Source: Persicitalea sp964500445 (lineage in GTDB: Bacteria > Bacteroidota > Bacteroidia > Cytophagales > Spirosomataceae). Taken from it: a stretch of DNA of 64,000 nt. The notes beneath the pieces are model-generated. The model saw nothing but the letters and a program-made list of their open reading frames with translations. It ran no database searches and was not told the DNA's origin. Positions 8,312 to 17,501 of the stretch are shown one piece after another (within the stretch, counting starts at the first letter, position 1; every line of letters begins with the position of its first letter). The DNA lies in NCBI GenBank assembly GCA_964500445.1, contig CAZCOG010000036.1, positions 1 to 64,000 of the forward strand, in the 5' to 3' direction. The translations under genes were made by a program, and so were the position numbers.

Positions 8312-8809
8312 CTAAGCGTTCTCTTCCTTAAAAAAACGCTTTAGCCAGGTCTGATCGGCAGGTACTTTCCAGCGCTTCATCCACTGGGCCTTAGTCGAGA
8401 CAAGATTATCAAATACAGGGGTATTGGAGAAAATTACCTCGTCGGCAATGGCTTGCTTTACCGCGGCTACGGGCATTGTCTGTACTACTTTCGAAGCATC
8501 CAGGTAAGCGACCGATCGATCGAAAAAATCAATATTCAACCTGCCTCCCAGTTCCTGAAGCCAATGCACCGACTTATCGATAGAGCAGCCGCTGGGCATC
8601 TCGTGTGCTTCGTCCACGGCAATAACCACGAAGCGATTATGAAAAACCTTCACTGACGCCAGCAGCGGTTGATTATGCGCCTCCCAGCCGTCGATAGCGG
8701 CTTCGAGAGTCTGGTTAATCAGGCTTACTTCCTGGTCGGTCAGGGCACGGTCGGCCTGGTAAATCCACAGGCGGGAATCAAAATCTATATCGTCAAACCG
8801 AATGTACAT
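8312..8809 (-). CDS. Conserved hypothetical protein
   Basis: A 165-residue soluble protein with no signal peptide. It resembles a conserved Bacteroidota family found beside gldH-type genes and sometimes labelled 'ABC transporter ATPase', although no Walker motifs are visible here. Features: N-terminal YIRFDDIDFDSRLWIYQADR, a central VVIAVDEAHEMPSGCSIDKS stretch, and a basic C-terminus ending QTWLKRFFKEENA. The DEAH string is not in a helicase context. It is the first gene of the presumed unit with gldH and the Lon-N gene. Function unknown. Confidence 0.75.
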   Translation of the reverse strand: MYIRFDDIDFDSRLWIYQADRALTDQEVSLINQTLEAAIDGWEAHNQPLLASVKVFHNRFVVIAVDEAHEMPSGCSIDKSVHWLQELGGRLNIDFFDRSVAYLDASKVVQTMPVAAVKQAIADEVIFSNTPVFDNLVSTKAQWMKRWKVPADQTWLKRFFKEENA

Positions 8810-9001
8810 TTTTTCAAAAATGAGGGATCCGCCCCCGCGGTTATGAATGATGTATGGGTCGTTTGGCGATGAATTTTCTATGCCAGTATGTGATATTCCC
8901 GACCACTTTGTTTTTTATTTTTCTACCGCAAAACTAACTATTCATAATGGCTTTTTCCTTTCAATTATCCAGGAAAATAACAACAGGGTTTTTGGGCAGT
9001 A

Positions 9002-9799
9002 CTATAAACCCTCCGCCTGGGCGATGAGTTCGGCCAGGTCAAGGACACGAACGGAGTCTTCCTTCTCCTTGTTTTTGACACCATCGGTCATCATTACCAT
9101 GCAAAACGGACAGGATACTGCAATGGTGTCGGCTCCGGTACCAAGGGCTTCTTCGATGCGCTCAATGTTTACTTCCTTGCGGCCCGGCTCGGCATCTTTG
9201 AACATCTGAGCGCCGCCCGCTCCGCAGCACAGCCCTTTGGCGCGGCTGCGCTTCATCTCTACAAGGTCGGCGTCGAGGGCTTCAAGTACTGTGCGCGGGG
9301 CTTCGTATATACCGTTCGCGCGGCCCAGATAGCAGGAGTCGTGGAAAGTGATTTTGCGGCCTTTGAAGTTGTCTCCGCCCTGTACTTTCACCCGTCCTTC
9401 ATCGATAAGTTGTTGCAGAAAAACTGAGTGGTGAACTACCTCGTAATTGCCGCCCAGTTCGGGGTACTCATTTTTGAGCGTATTAAAGCAGTGCGGACAA
9501 GCGGTGACGATCTTTTTGACATTGTACATATCAAGTACTTGGATATTGGACATCGCCTGCATCTGGAACAGAAACTCGTTACCCGCCCGCCGGGCCGGGT
9601 CACCAGTACAGCTTTCCTCAGTGCCCAGCACCGCGAAGTCGATGCCGACCTTGTTCAGAATTTTCACAAAAGCCACCGTTATTTTTTTGCTACGGTCGTC
9701 GAACGAACCCGCGCAGCCTACCCAGAAAAGGATTTCGGGCGATTTGCCTTCGGCCGCCATCTCGGCCATGGTGGGTACTTTATATTGTATTTCGCTCAT
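9002..9799 (-). CDS. (Fe-S)-binding oxidoreductase, CCG domain (HdrB-like)
   Basis: A 265-residue protein with two CCG (cysteine-rich) domains, as in heterodisulfide reductase subunit B and the GlpC/LutA families. Cysteine clusters: ILFWVGCAG and ACPHCFNTLKNEYP, then FHDSCYLGR, GLCCGAGGAQ and SCPFCMVMM. These domains bind iron-sulfur clusters and pass electrons. The gene lies 33 bases after the membrane Fe-S gene at 9833 on the same strand, so the two likely form a membrane-bound electron-transfer complex. Such pairs are common in Bacteroidota; the donor and acceptor are unknown. Cytoplasmic side, no signal peptide. Confidence 0.88.
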   Translation of the reverse strand: MSEIQYKVPTMAEMAAEGKSPEILFWVGCAGSFDDRSKKITVAFVKILNKVGIDFAVLGTEESCTGDPARRAGNEFLFQMQAMSNIQVLDMYNVKKIVTACPHCFNTLKNEYPELGGNYEVVHHSVFLQQLIDEGRVKVQGGDNFKGRKITFHDSCYLGRANGIYEAPRTVLEALDADLVEMKRSRAKGLCCGAGGAQMFKDAEPGRKEVNIERIEEALGTGADTIAVSCPFCMVMMTDGVKNKEKEDSVRVLDLAELIAQAEGL

Positions 9800-9832
9800 T
9801 CGTTCTCAGATTAATTTTCGCATAATACACTA

Positions 9833-11176
9833 TCAGCTGTCGACTGATTTCAAATCCTTCGCCCAGTTGAACCGATCGGCCGGAGAAAATTTCCAGGGTG
9901 CCTGGCTTGTTTCCAGATTACTGAACATGCCGTTCCAGGAAGCGGGTGCCTTCGCTTCTTCCATGATCTGGAAGCGCCGTAATTGCAGGATAATATCCAG
10001 CGGATTGATCAGAATCGGGCACTCCTGCACGCAGGCGTTGCAGGTAGTGCAGGCAAGGATTTCTTCTTCCAGAATATAGTCGCCCAGCAAACTCTTGCCG
10101 TCATCCACGAACTCGCCGCCGTTGGCTTGCATATTACGGCCCACATCTTCCGAGCGGTCGCGGGTGTCCATCATGATCTTGCGTGGCGAGAGTTTCTTGC
10201 CTGTAATATTGGCCGGACAGGCTGCCGTACAACGGCCACACTCGGTGCAGGAATAAGAATCCATCAGGTTTTTCCAGCTTAAATCCTGCACGTCCTTCGC
10301 CCCGAAACGAGCGATTTCGGCGGGAGCTTCGGCTGCATCCGTTTGATCTACACCCAGCATAATTTTGACCTCCTTTGTAATCTCGGGCATATTTTTCATT
10401 TCGCCCTTCGGAATCAGCCGGGCAAAGTACGTATTGGGAAATGCCAGCGCGATGTGCAGGTGTTTGGAATACGTTATATAAACAGCAAAACCCAAAATAC
10501 CGACAATGTGAAACCACCACGCACCGCGCTCCAGCGCAATGAGCGAGCTTTCGCTCCACCCGACGAAGAGCGGTTTCAGAAATTGGCTAAATAGAAAATC
10601 GCCCGTTTGGGTATAATGGACACTATTGATATCCTGCAATACCGAATCCGCCGCATTCATAGTCAGGATGGCGATCATCAGCACGATCTCGAAGATAAGA
10701 ATCAGATTACCGTCAAGCTTGGGCCAACCCTTCATTTCACGGTGTTTACTGGCTTGGAGGCGATCTACCTTCAAAACATCGCGCCGCAGCAGAAAAATGA
10801 CGCATACCGTAAGGACGCTTACGGCCAGAAACTCAAAAAATCCTAATAAAAAGAGATAACCCGACCCGAAGAACGGCGCAAACATCCGGTGCTGTCCCGA
10901 CAGACCATCCAGAATAATTTCCAGTACTTCAATATTGATGAGCAGAAATCCGGCGTAAAGCACGAAGTGCATGATGCCCACAAGCGGGCGGTCAAACATT
11001 TTTTTCTGTCCAAAGGCGATACGGATCATCGTGCCCAATCGCTCAGAGGGTCGATCGGTCCGGTCTTCCGGGCGACCAAGCTGGATGTTCCTTTTAATAA
11101 TTCCGACCCTCCTGGCGATGAGCCAGATGGCAACACCCAGGACGATAGCAAAGAGAATTTGTTGAATATATTCCAT
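9833..11176 (-). CDS. Membrane-anchored 4Fe-4S dicluster oxidoreductase (HdrCE-like)
   Basis: A 447-residue fusion of an N-terminal membrane part (about residues 1-255, five to six helices, NarI-like with possible haem-ligating histidines) and a cytosolic ferredoxin-like part. The two cluster motifs are CTECGRCTAACP and CTTCNACVQECP. The architecture corresponds to HdrC plus HdrE-like membrane anchor and suggests electron flow between the quinone pool and the CCG partner encoded just downstream. It is preceded by about 200 bases with a 16-bp inverted repeat at 11266-11281 that could be an operator. Confidence 0.86.
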   Translation of the reverse strand: MEYIQQILFAIVLGVAIWLIARRVGIIKRNIQLGRPEDRTDRPSERLGTMIRIAFGQKKMFDRPLVGIMHFVLYAGFLLINIEVLEIILDGLSGQHRMFAPFFGSGYLFLLGFFEFLAVSVLTVCVIFLLRRDVLKVDRLQASKHREMKGWPKLDGNLILIFEIVLMIAILTMNAADSVLQDINSVHYTQTGDFLFSQFLKPLFVGWSESSLIALERGAWWFHIVGILGFAVYITYSKHLHIALAFPNTYFARLIPKGEMKNMPEITKEVKIMLGVDQTDAAEAPAEIARFGAKDVQDLSWKNLMDSYSCTECGRCTAACPANITGKKLSPRKIMMDTRDRSEDVGRNMQANGGEFVDDGKSLLGDYILEEEILACTTCNACVQECPILINPLDIILQLRRFQIMEEAKAPASWNGMFSNLETSQAPWKFSPADRFNWAKDLKSVDS

Positions 11177-11265
11177 TGGTCTGATTAATGGTAACCCGTG
11201 AATTCTGTGTCGTAGCAGCTACACAAATACCGCTCCATGCCATCCACTTTGCCCGACTTTAGGGT

Positions 11266-11281
11266 AGTATGCGTGCATACT
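11266..11281. promoter_or_regulatory. Perfect inverted repeat upstream of the Fe-S operon (possible operator)
   Basis: AGTATGC-GT-GCATACT: two perfect 7-bp arms separated by two bases, about 90 bases upstream of the membrane Fe-S gene start at 11176. The form suits a dimeric regulator, but no regulator is encoded nearby. Confidence 0.35.
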
Positions 11282-11377
11282 TATATAACAAATATCGGGT
11301 TAAATGTTCTTTTAACAAGGTAAAGGATCTCTTTATTTCCCCGGAAAGAGACAAAACCGTCCCATGTCAGTGAAGTG

Positions 11378-11926
11378 CTACATTCTTGGCTTCCAAACTA
11401 CTTCCTCCGCACCCAGCTCCTGCGTCATGAGCCGGCATAGCACAAAAAGATAATCCGACAGACGATTGAGGTACCGAATAACGATCTCTTCCACGGCTTC
11501 GTGCTCGTGCAACAGAATAACCGCGCGTTCGGTACGGCGGCAGACGGTGCGGGCCACGTGGCCGAATGAAACCGATTCGTGACCGCCCGGCAGCACAAAG
11601 GCCCGCAAAGTGGGCAATTCGGCGTCCATTGCATCCATTTCTGTTTCCAGAAGCGCGACGTCGCTTTCGTGAAGATCAGGAAGTTTTTTGCGGATTTGAT
11701 CAGGTTCGCTGGCCAGGTGCGAACCGATTGTGAACAGCCGATCCTGGATTTCCTTCAACAAATTCCGACGGGTGGAGTTCACGGGTTGGTCGCGCAGCAG
11801 ACCGATGTAGGCGTTGAGTTCATCTACGGTGCCGTACGCATCGATTCGGATATGTGCTTTGCTCAGGCGCGTCCCACCGATGAGAGACGTAGTGCCGCTA
11901 TCGCCGGTTTTGGTATATATTTTCAT
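11378..11926 (-). CDS. Cob(I)yrinic acid a,c-diamide adenosyltransferase, PduO type
   Basis: A 182-residue ATP:cobalamin adenosyltransferase that makes adenosylcobalamin from cob(I)alamin and ATP. The N-terminus KIYTKTGDSGTTSLIGG is the ATP-binding signature of the PduO family, followed by RIDAYGTVDELNAYIGLLRD. Later VCRRTERAV and RYLNRLSDYLFVLCR carry the conserved Arg and Asn residues of the active site. Cytoplasmic trimer in the family. No cobalamin riboswitch is visible upstream. It is likely monocistronic, as both neighbours are separated by 200 bases or more. Confidence 0.94.
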   Translation of the reverse strand: MKIYTKTGDSGTTSLIGGTRLSKAHIRIDAYGTVDELNAYIGLLRDQPVNSTRRNLLKEIQDRLFTIGSHLASEPDQIRKKLPDLHESDVALLETEMDAMDAELPTLRAFVLPGGHESVSFGHVARTVCRRTERAVILLHEHEAVEEIVIRYLNRLSDYLFVLCRLMTQELGAEEVVWKPRM

Positions 11927-12023
11927 GGTTTTCAGGAAAGGTTGTTCGTTACGATCAGATCTTTGGGATGGTTACGCTCCAAGGTACCAATTCATACGAT
12001 TAGGTTTTAGGATTGCGCGGCCC

Positions 12024-12031
12024 TAATTTTG
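12024..12031 (+). promoter_or_regulatory. Possible -7 element upstream of the DUF1648-like membrane gene
   Basis: TAATTTTG matches TAnnTTTG, about 130 bases upstream of the next plus-strand gene. The upstream TTG (12013-12015) is too close for the usual spacing, so support is limited. Confidence 0.3.
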
Positions 12032-12163
12032 CCGAAAATTTAACTCTGTTTCAGAATAGATTTTTTTGATATAAAAGTACCTGGAAGGGTAGTTTTCATT
12101 CCTTACCAATAACTATCAACCGTACGAACTGCCGCCTCAAAGCGCCCATTCGTCTCCAATACA

Positions 12164-12682
12164 TTGAAAGTCTCTACATTTAGCATAAAAATTTGGCGTT
12201 GGTTCTCGATCCTTTTAGTCGTCGGGGCGCTAGGGTGGACCTACTCGCTGTTGCCGGATTTGGTGGCGGTAAACTTCGCTCCCTCCGGCGTAGCCGAAAA
12301 CTACCTGGAAAAATCGACGATTTTTTACATCGCCATGGGACTGATTGTTTTTAACAATGTAGTCATTCGGGCCGTGGCAAAGCAAATTGGTAAAGTACCT
12401 CCTAACTTATTACCCTTACCCAACCGCCGCGCCTGGGCAGAACACCGCGAGGAATTGGACGAGCATCTGACCAACTGGCTGTACTGCCTGGTCGCTGCTA
12501 TCAATACCATTGTGGCCCTGAGTTTGTTTGCCCTCGGTACTTTAAACAGCAATCAGTTCAGGCAGGATATATTCTCATTCGCCTGGCTGTTTTACCTGGG
12601 CTTTGGAACGCTAATCCTAATTTTCATCGCTTTGCCGATCCGGCTGATGCGCCCACCCGTGCCGGAAATCTCGCTGGATTAA
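12164..12682 (+). CDS. DUF1648-like integral membrane protein
   Basis: A 172-residue protein with about four transmembrane helices. The stretch after the first helix, SLLPDLVAVNFAPSGVAENY followed by LEKSTIFY, resembles the DUF1648 motif (LPDxVxxHxxxxGxxxxxxxK). A central loop (LPNRRAWAEHREELDEHLTN) is charged. The frame opens with a TTG at 12164; no ATG precedes the first helix, so TTG is the likely start. Function unknown. It precedes queA by 75 bases on the same strand but looks functionally separate. Confidence 0.75.
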   Translation: MKVSTFSIKIWRWFSILLVVGALGWTYSLLPDLVAVNFAPSGVAENYLEKSTIFYIAMGLIVFNNVVIRAVAKQIGKVPPNLLPLPNRRAWAEHREELDEHLTNWLYCLVAAINTIVALSLFALGTLNSNQFRQDIFSFAWLFYLGFGTLILIFIALPIRLMRPPVPEISLD

Positions 12683-12757
12683 AATGATAGAATCCTCTCC
12701 TGACAGCCGGGCCGCCGCTGCGGAGTGGGCAGGGTGAGGTCACTATGTCAATTTTCC

Positions 12758-13981
12758 ATGAACGACCCGATAAACCTCAGTAACTATACCTACGACCTGC
12801 CCGACGAGCGCATCGCCCGCTACCCTGTCGCGCCAAGAGATGCTTCAAAATTGTTGGTTTACAAAGACGGCGAGATCAGTCATTACCACTTCCGCCAACT
12901 TGCTGAGCAACTTCCCTCCGAGAGTCTGCTGGTATTCAACGACACCAAAGTCATTCCGGCGCGGGTGTATTTCCAGAAACCTACGGGTGCAACTATAGAA
13001 GTACTTTTGCTCAATCCCGAGGCCCCGACCCGCATTATCAACGACGCCATGCTGGTCACGCAGCAGAGTGTCTGGAGCTGCATGATTGGCAACAAAAAAC
13101 GCTGGAAATCTGGTGAGAAGTTAACCAGTACCTTACAAATCCATGGCCAGACCATCACGCTGGAGGCTTGCTATGCGGATTATGATCAGAATTTAGTACA
13201 ACTCAACTGGAATAGCGAAGTACCTTTTCTGGATATTGTGAAAGCGCTGGGCGAAATTCCGTTGCCGCCCTATCTGCGTCGTAATAACGAAGTACAGGAC
13301 ACTCTTACCTACCAAACCGTATACGCCCGGCAGGAAGGGGCGGTCGCTGCCCCCACCGCCGGCCTGCATTTCACGGATTCAGTTCTGGAAAATCTTGCTG
13401 CAAAAGGTATAGAAAAAGCCTTCCTGACGCTGCACGTGGGAGCGGGTACTTTCCAACCGATCAAGGTGGAAAACGTGAAGGAACACAACATGCATTCGGA
13501 ACAGGTGGTCTATACCCGCGAACTGGTGCAGCAACTGCTCCAACGGGTGGAGCACATTGTCCCGGTGGGTACTACCTCACTGCGTTCGCTGGAGAGTTTG
13601 TATTGGTTTGGGGTAAAAATCCTGCGGCAGAAAACGAGCGAATTTTGGATCGAAAAACTCTACCCTTATCAGTTTCAAGAGGCCGAACTACCCACTGCTG
13701 CCGACACTCTGAGAGGAATACTTGATTTTTTGGATAAAAAAAATCTGGACGAAATCACGGGACAAACGGAGATTTTCATTTTTCCCGGCTACCGCTTCCA
13801 GCTTTGCAAAGGGCTGATTACCAACTACCATCAACCCGGCTCGACGCTTATTTTGCTGGTAGCAGCCTTCCTGGGCGAGGACTGGCGGAAGGTTTATGAT
13901 GAGGCCCTGGCCAAAGATTACCGCTTCTTGAGCTATGGAGACTCTTCGCTGCTGTGGGCAAATAAAATAGTAAGCCCATGA
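12758..13981 (+). CDS. queA: S-adenosylmethionine:tRNA ribosyltransferase-isomerase QueA
   Basis: QueA moves the ribosyl moiety of SAM onto preQ1 in tRNA to give epoxyqueuosine, a late step in queuosine synthesis. This 407-residue protein shows the family start YDLPDERIARYPVAPRDASK, LLVFNDTKVIPAR, the motif APTAGLHFT and HVGAGTFQPIKVENVKEHNM, and ends with KGLITNYHQPGSTLILLVAA. It is somewhat longer than enterobacterial QueA, as usual in Bacteroidota. The ATG at 12758 is preferred over an upstream frame opening at 12725. Its stop overlaps the next start in an ATGA, suggesting translational coupling. Confidence 0.95.
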   Translation: MNDPINLSNYTYDLPDERIARYPVAPRDASKLLVYKDGEISHYHFRQLAEQLPSESLLVFNDTKVIPARVYFQKPTGATIEVLLLNPEAPTRIINDAMLVTQQSVWSCMIGNKKRWKSGEKLTSTLQIHGQTITLEACYADYDQNLVQLNWNSEVPFLDIVKALGEIPLPPYLRRNNEVQDTLTYQTVYARQEGAVAAPTAGLHFTDSVLENLAAKGIEKAFLTLHVGAGTFQPIKVENVKEHNMHSEQVVYTRELVQQLLQRVEHIVPVGTTSLRSLESLYWFGVKILRQKTSEFWIEKLYPYQFQEAELPTAADTLRGILDFLDKKNLDEITGQTEIFIFPGYRFQLCKGLITNYHQPGSTLILLVAAFLGEDWRKVYDEALAKDYRFLSYGDSSLLWANKIVSP

Positions 13982-15249
13982 AGAACCGCCTGCTTTCCCT
14001 CGATGTCCTACGCGGCCTGACGATCATGCTGATGACGATCGTGAACAATCCCGGTGACTGGGGCAACGTCTACCCGCCATTCCTGCACGCCGAATGGCAT
14101 GGCGCTACGCCCACCGATCTGGTATTTCCTACTTTTCTGTTTATCGTCGGCATTACTACGGTGTTGGCTACGCCCCAGAAAGTACTTGACCGCCCGGTAT
14201 GGGAAAAAATTCTGACGCGCTTTCTGCGGATTTTCTCGCTGGGGCTGTTTCTGAATTTCTTTTCCAGGATCCACCTTTTCGGTCTGGAAGACACGTCCCT
14301 GTTGCTCGCAAGGCTACTGATTACCGCTTTGGTGGTTGTCGCTTTGTTTGGCAAATACGACCGGCAATGGCAACTTTACGTGGCATTGGGAATTTTTAGC
14401 TTAATGTTTATTCTGGCCTTTGGAGGCTTTGAGGACTACCGGAATGTACGAATTCCCGGCGTATTGCAGCGCATTGCGGTAGTTTACTTGGTAGTTTCCC
14501 TGCTATATCTAACTACCTCCGTATCTACGCAGGCAGTAGTTGGGGTAGTGATTTTACTGGCTTACTGGGCCCTCATGACGCTCGTTCCGGTACCGGGCGT
14601 GGGGGCGGCTAATGTAGAAAAAGGAACGAATCTGGCTGCCTGGTTGGACTACCTCGTAATTCCCAATCACCTCTGGGCAACTTCCAAAACCTGGGATCCT
14701 GAGGGCATTCTCAGTACTTTGCCCGCTATCGGTACAGGCATAGCCGGGCTGCTTACCGGCGCGTTGTTGACTACCAATTTCTCGAAGTCAAAGAAAGTCG
14801 GTTATCTGTTGGCCAGAGGCGTTGCGGGTATTTTGCTTGGTTTGCTCTGGAACACGGTTTTTCCCATCAACAAAGCCCTCTGGACGAGCTCATACGTGCT
14901 GTATTCAGCGGGCATCGCATCAGTACTACTCGCGCTACTTTATTTTGTCATCGACCATAAAGAAATCAAAGGCTGGATCACGCCGTTTTTGGTTTTCGGA
15001 GTGAATCCCATGGTAGTCTTTTTCTTCTCGGGAATTATTCCCCGCGCCCTAAGTGGCATCAAAGTACCTAACCCTGGCGGTCAGGCGGGTGATTCCATCG
15101 GTTTGCAAAGCTACCTTTACAAATTCCGAATTGCCCCGTATTTTTCCGATCCCAAAGCCGCATCGCTGGCGGGAGCGTTGGTTTATCTGGCGATCTGGTT
15201 CGTGATTCTGTACATTTTCTACCGGAGAAAAATGATCTTTAAGGTTTAG
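13978..15249 (+). CDS. DUF5009 / heparan-alpha-glucosaminide N-acetyltransferase-like membrane protein
   Basis: A 423-residue polytopic membrane protein with about 11-12 helices. The opening RLLSLDVLRGLTIMLMTIVN, then HAEWHGATPTDLVFPTFLFI, is the signature of the NagX/HGSNAT-like acyltransferase family (DUF5009, COG4299). Relatives acetylate glucosamine residues across a membrane; the substrate here is not known. The conserved His and Asp residues of the first loops are present. The start overlaps queA by four bases (ATGA). Confidence 0.87.
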   Translation: MKNRLLSLDVLRGLTIMLMTIVNNPGDWGNVYPPFLHAEWHGATPTDLVFPTFLFIVGITTVLATPQKVLDRPVWEKILTRFLRIFSLGLFLNFFSRIHLFGLEDTSLLLARLLITALVVVALFGKYDRQWQLYVALGIFSLMFILAFGGFEDYRNVRIPGVLQRIAVVYLVVSLLYLTTSVSTQAVVGVVILLAYWALMTLVPVPGVGAANVEKGTNLAAWLDYLVIPNHLWATSKTWDPEGILSTLPAIGTGIAGLLTGALLTTNFSKSKKVGYLLARGVAGILLGLLWNTVFPINKALWTSSYVLYSAGIASVLLALLYFVIDHKEIKGWITPFLVFGVNPMVVFFFSGIIPRALSGIKVPNPGGQAGDSIGLQSYLYKFRIAPYFSDPKAASLAGALVYLAIWFVILYIFYRRKMIFKV

Positions 15250-15353
15250 AAACCCTGACCAGGGAGGAGCTTGCTATTTTCAGCTAAATGCGCAACTTTT
15301 GCGGCCCGATGAGATGAGAAGCGGTTTGAAAATTAGCTATTAATATTCCTTTT

Positions 15354-15845
15354 ATGTCTGATAATGATATTCCGGTCGGACGACCACGATTTCTGACTGT
15401 TATTTGTATGCTGACTTTCCTGAGCGCCATTTCGGGACTCTGGACCCAGGCCGACCGCCTATGGAGTCCCGGCGTAGTGGCTGACCAGACCCGACAATTC
15501 TTCGAGCAAGTACAGGAAGGAATGGAAGCGCAAAACAACCCGGAAAGCGCTCAGATGGTCGAAGCCTTTTTTGATTCGATTTACGACGAACTCTCCGCTG
15601 AAAAAATCCGGACGAGTGCCATCATTATGCTGATCTACGAATCGCTCACGCTGTTTGGCGCCTACCTGATGTGGGGCTTGCAGAAACGGGGCTACTATCT
15701 TTATCTGGCGGGCATAGCCGTGGCTATACTTGGTCCAATCGTCCTGATTGGCGGGTGGTTGGGGGGGATGACGGCTTTCGGCGGCGCTTTTTTCAGTATT
15801 ATTTTCGCCTTCCTTTACCGCTCACAGTTGAAGTACATGGTCTGA
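15354..15845 (+). CDS. Small integral membrane protein, function unknown
   Basis: A 163-residue protein: a first helix around 13-32 (FLTVICMLTFLSAISGLW), a soluble acidic segment of about 55 residues (QFFEQVQEGMEAQNNPESAQ region), then three helices ending in GGAFFSIIFAFLYRSQLKYM. The arrangement resembles a widespread but uncharacterised Bacteroidota membrane family. It lies about 100 bases after the acyltransferase and converges with the cytochrome oxidase gene (27-base gap). Confidence 0.7.
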   Translation: MSDNDIPVGRPRFLTVICMLTFLSAISGLWTQADRLWSPGVVADQTRQFFEQVQEGMEAQNNPESAQMVEAFFDSIYDELSAEKIRTSAIIMLIYESLTLFGAYLMWGLQKRGYYLYLAGIAVAILGPIVLIGGWLGGMTAFGGAFFSIIFAFLYRSQLKYMV

Positions 15846-15872
15846 CGGGTTCAGCCACGGCGCAGGCGTACC

Positions 15873-16490
15873 TTAGTTGGAGTGATGATACAGTAAAAAT
15901 AGGAAAAGATACAGCCAGAGTACATCCACAAAATGCCAGTAAATGGTCATCAGTCTGACCTTTAACTGATTAGGTGGATTGACGCTGTATATAAATGAAT
16001 CCACATAAGTACGGTTTTTGGTAGCTTCACGGAACAGCAGTCCCATAAAGATCAGCCCGCCCAGGATGTGCAGCACGTGCAGGCCGGTAAGTACGTACAC
16101 AAAACCCGCCGACGGATTGTCCTGCATGATAATACCCTGCTCTGTCATTTGCAGCCAGCCATAGCCCTGCATTCCCACGAAAGCCATTCCCAGAAAGAGG
16201 GTGACGCCCAGGCAAGTGCGATAAAGCGCGAAGCGCTCTTTATAAAAGGCATCTTTGGCTTCGTGTAAACTGATGCTACTTAAAATAATAACTACTGTAC
16301 TTAGCCAGAAGATGCCGGGTAGGGGCGTATTGCTCCAGCTTGGCCCCACTTTGCGGACTATGTAGATCACCAAAATGACGGTAAAGATGAGTACGCTACT
16401 CACAATACCCAGCCATAGCAGAAAATGCAGCGGTTCGCGACGCTTGGTGAATAGGTTTTCTTTGGAAGAGGTTTTAGGCCTGGTAGGCAT
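15873..16490 (-). CDS. Cytochrome c oxidase subunit III family protein
   Basis: A 205-residue haem-copper oxidase subunit III with five predicted helices. Conserved features: HEAKDAFYKERFALYR-type segment after helix 2, LTGLHVLHILGGLIF with its histidines, and the C-terminal YWHFVDVLWLYLFLFLLYHH. It stabilises the oxidase core in the inner membrane. No subunit I or II gene is present in the neighbourhood, so this copy is separated from a cox operon or is a second subunit III. It may be read with ispE, which lies upstream on the same strand (about 90 bases). Confidence 0.9.
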   Translation of the reverse strand: MPTRPKTSSKENLFTKRREPLHFLLWLGIVSSVLIFTVILVIYIVRKVGPSWSNTPLPGIFWLSTVVIILSSISLHEAKDAFYKERFALYRTCLGVTLFLGMAFVGMQGYGWLQMTEQGIIMQDNPSAGFVYVLTGLHVLHILGGLIFMGLLFREATKNRTYVDSFIYSVNPPNQLKVRLMTIYWHFVDVLWLYLFLFLLYHHSN

Positions 16491-16582
16491 CGATCAATGT
16501 TGTATGAGTGACAGGAGCGCTGTCTGGTGAGTGATTAGAGCAGGTTCAATCACAACTCAGAAAGTTGGTATCTATATAAAAC

Positions 16583-17407
16583 TCAGTTTAATTCCCCTTT
16601 CCAAACGGTTGACTTCTGGAAATTGTTCGCCGGATCAGGCTCTTGATCGAAGATTCCATAAACTGTGGAACCTGAGCCACTCATACTGGCGTACTGCGCC
16701 CCAAGATCGTAGATTTTCTCTTTGATCCGGGGCAAAACAGAGTGATTTTTAAATAAGTTTTCTTCAAAATCGTTCCTAACAAAATCGCGCCACTGCCCGA
16801 TGGGGTTTTGCAGAAGTTCGCGTAAGTCCTGATCAGGTACCCGTGGCGTGATGCCTGAGTAAGCTTCGGCGGTGGAAATATGTAGGCTGGGATTCACTAA
16901 CAAGATCCACTTTCCGGTTAGGCGCATAGGTATTTCCTCAAATTGGTCGCCCTTGCCAAAACAATACGACGGTTTGTTTTCAATAAAAAAAGCGCAATCG
17001 CTGCCCAGTGAGCGAGCGTATTGCTGTTGCATTTCCGTAGAAATGTTAAGCGAAAAGAGCTGGTTTAAGGCTTTAATTGTAAAGGCAGCGTCCGCCGAGC
17101 CGCCGCCGAGTCCTGCCCCGATAGGTACTGCTTTGAGCAGATGAATGCTGACGGGCGGCAAAGTAAAGTCCTTTGCCAAAAGATGATAGGCTTTCAGGCA
17201 TAAATTAGAACCTTCGTCACCCGGAATGGTCAGGCCGGAAGAAGTGAAGGAAACTACCTGGTCATGCAAATTTGGTTGGGGCAAGATTTCCAGTGCGTCA
17301 GCCCAACCTATCGGGTAAAAGCAGGAAACAATATCATGAAAACCATCGGAACGCTTTCCGACAATGTTTAGCCCGATGTTGATTTTGGCATTGGGGAAAT
17401 TGACCAT
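16583..17407 (-). CDS. ispE: 4-diphosphocytidyl-2-C-methyl-D-erythritol kinase IspE
   Basis: IspE phosphorylates CDP-methylerythritol in the non-mevalonate isoprenoid pathway. The 274-residue protein opens with FPNAKINIGLNIVGKRSDGF, containing the catalytic Asp/Lys region, and has the GHMP-kinase ATP loop PIGAGLGGGSADAAF. The later MSGSGSTVYGIF is GHMP motif 3. Cytoplasmic, normal length. The ATG at 17407 is the obvious start. It is divergent from the SNF2 helicase gene, with about 135 bases between them. Confidence 0.95.
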   Translation of the reverse strand: MVNFPNAKINIGLNIVGKRSDGFHDIVSCFYPIGWADALEILPQPNLHDQVVSFTSSGLTIPGDEGSNLCLKAYHLLAKDFTLPPVSIHLLKAVPIGAGLGGGSADAAFTIKALNQLFSLNISTEMQQQYARSLGSDCAFFIENKPSYCFGKGDQFEEIPMRLTGKWILLVNPSLHISTAEAYSGITPRVPDQDLRELLQNPIGQWRDFVRNDFEENLFKNHSVLPRIKEKIYDLGAQYASMSGSGSTVYGIFDQEPDPANNFQKSTVWKGELN

Positions 17408-17501
17408 TTTTCAGTAGAAAGTTAAAAAAGTAACTGAGTTATACCCTGGGTAAAAAGGCGAAGGTTCCGTAATCTCATCACATGGCCTGCCCCTTTTTAC
17501 C

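Noticed and set aside
9447..10079. Plus-strand frame of 210 codons across the Fe-S gene pair
   Set aside because: It spans the gap between two well-supported minus-strand genes and has no family features.
11328..11351. TCTCTTT...AAAGAGA hairpin as a terminator near the adenosyltransferase gene
   Set aside because: Only a 7-bp A/T-rich stem with a ten-base loop and no T-run; too weak.
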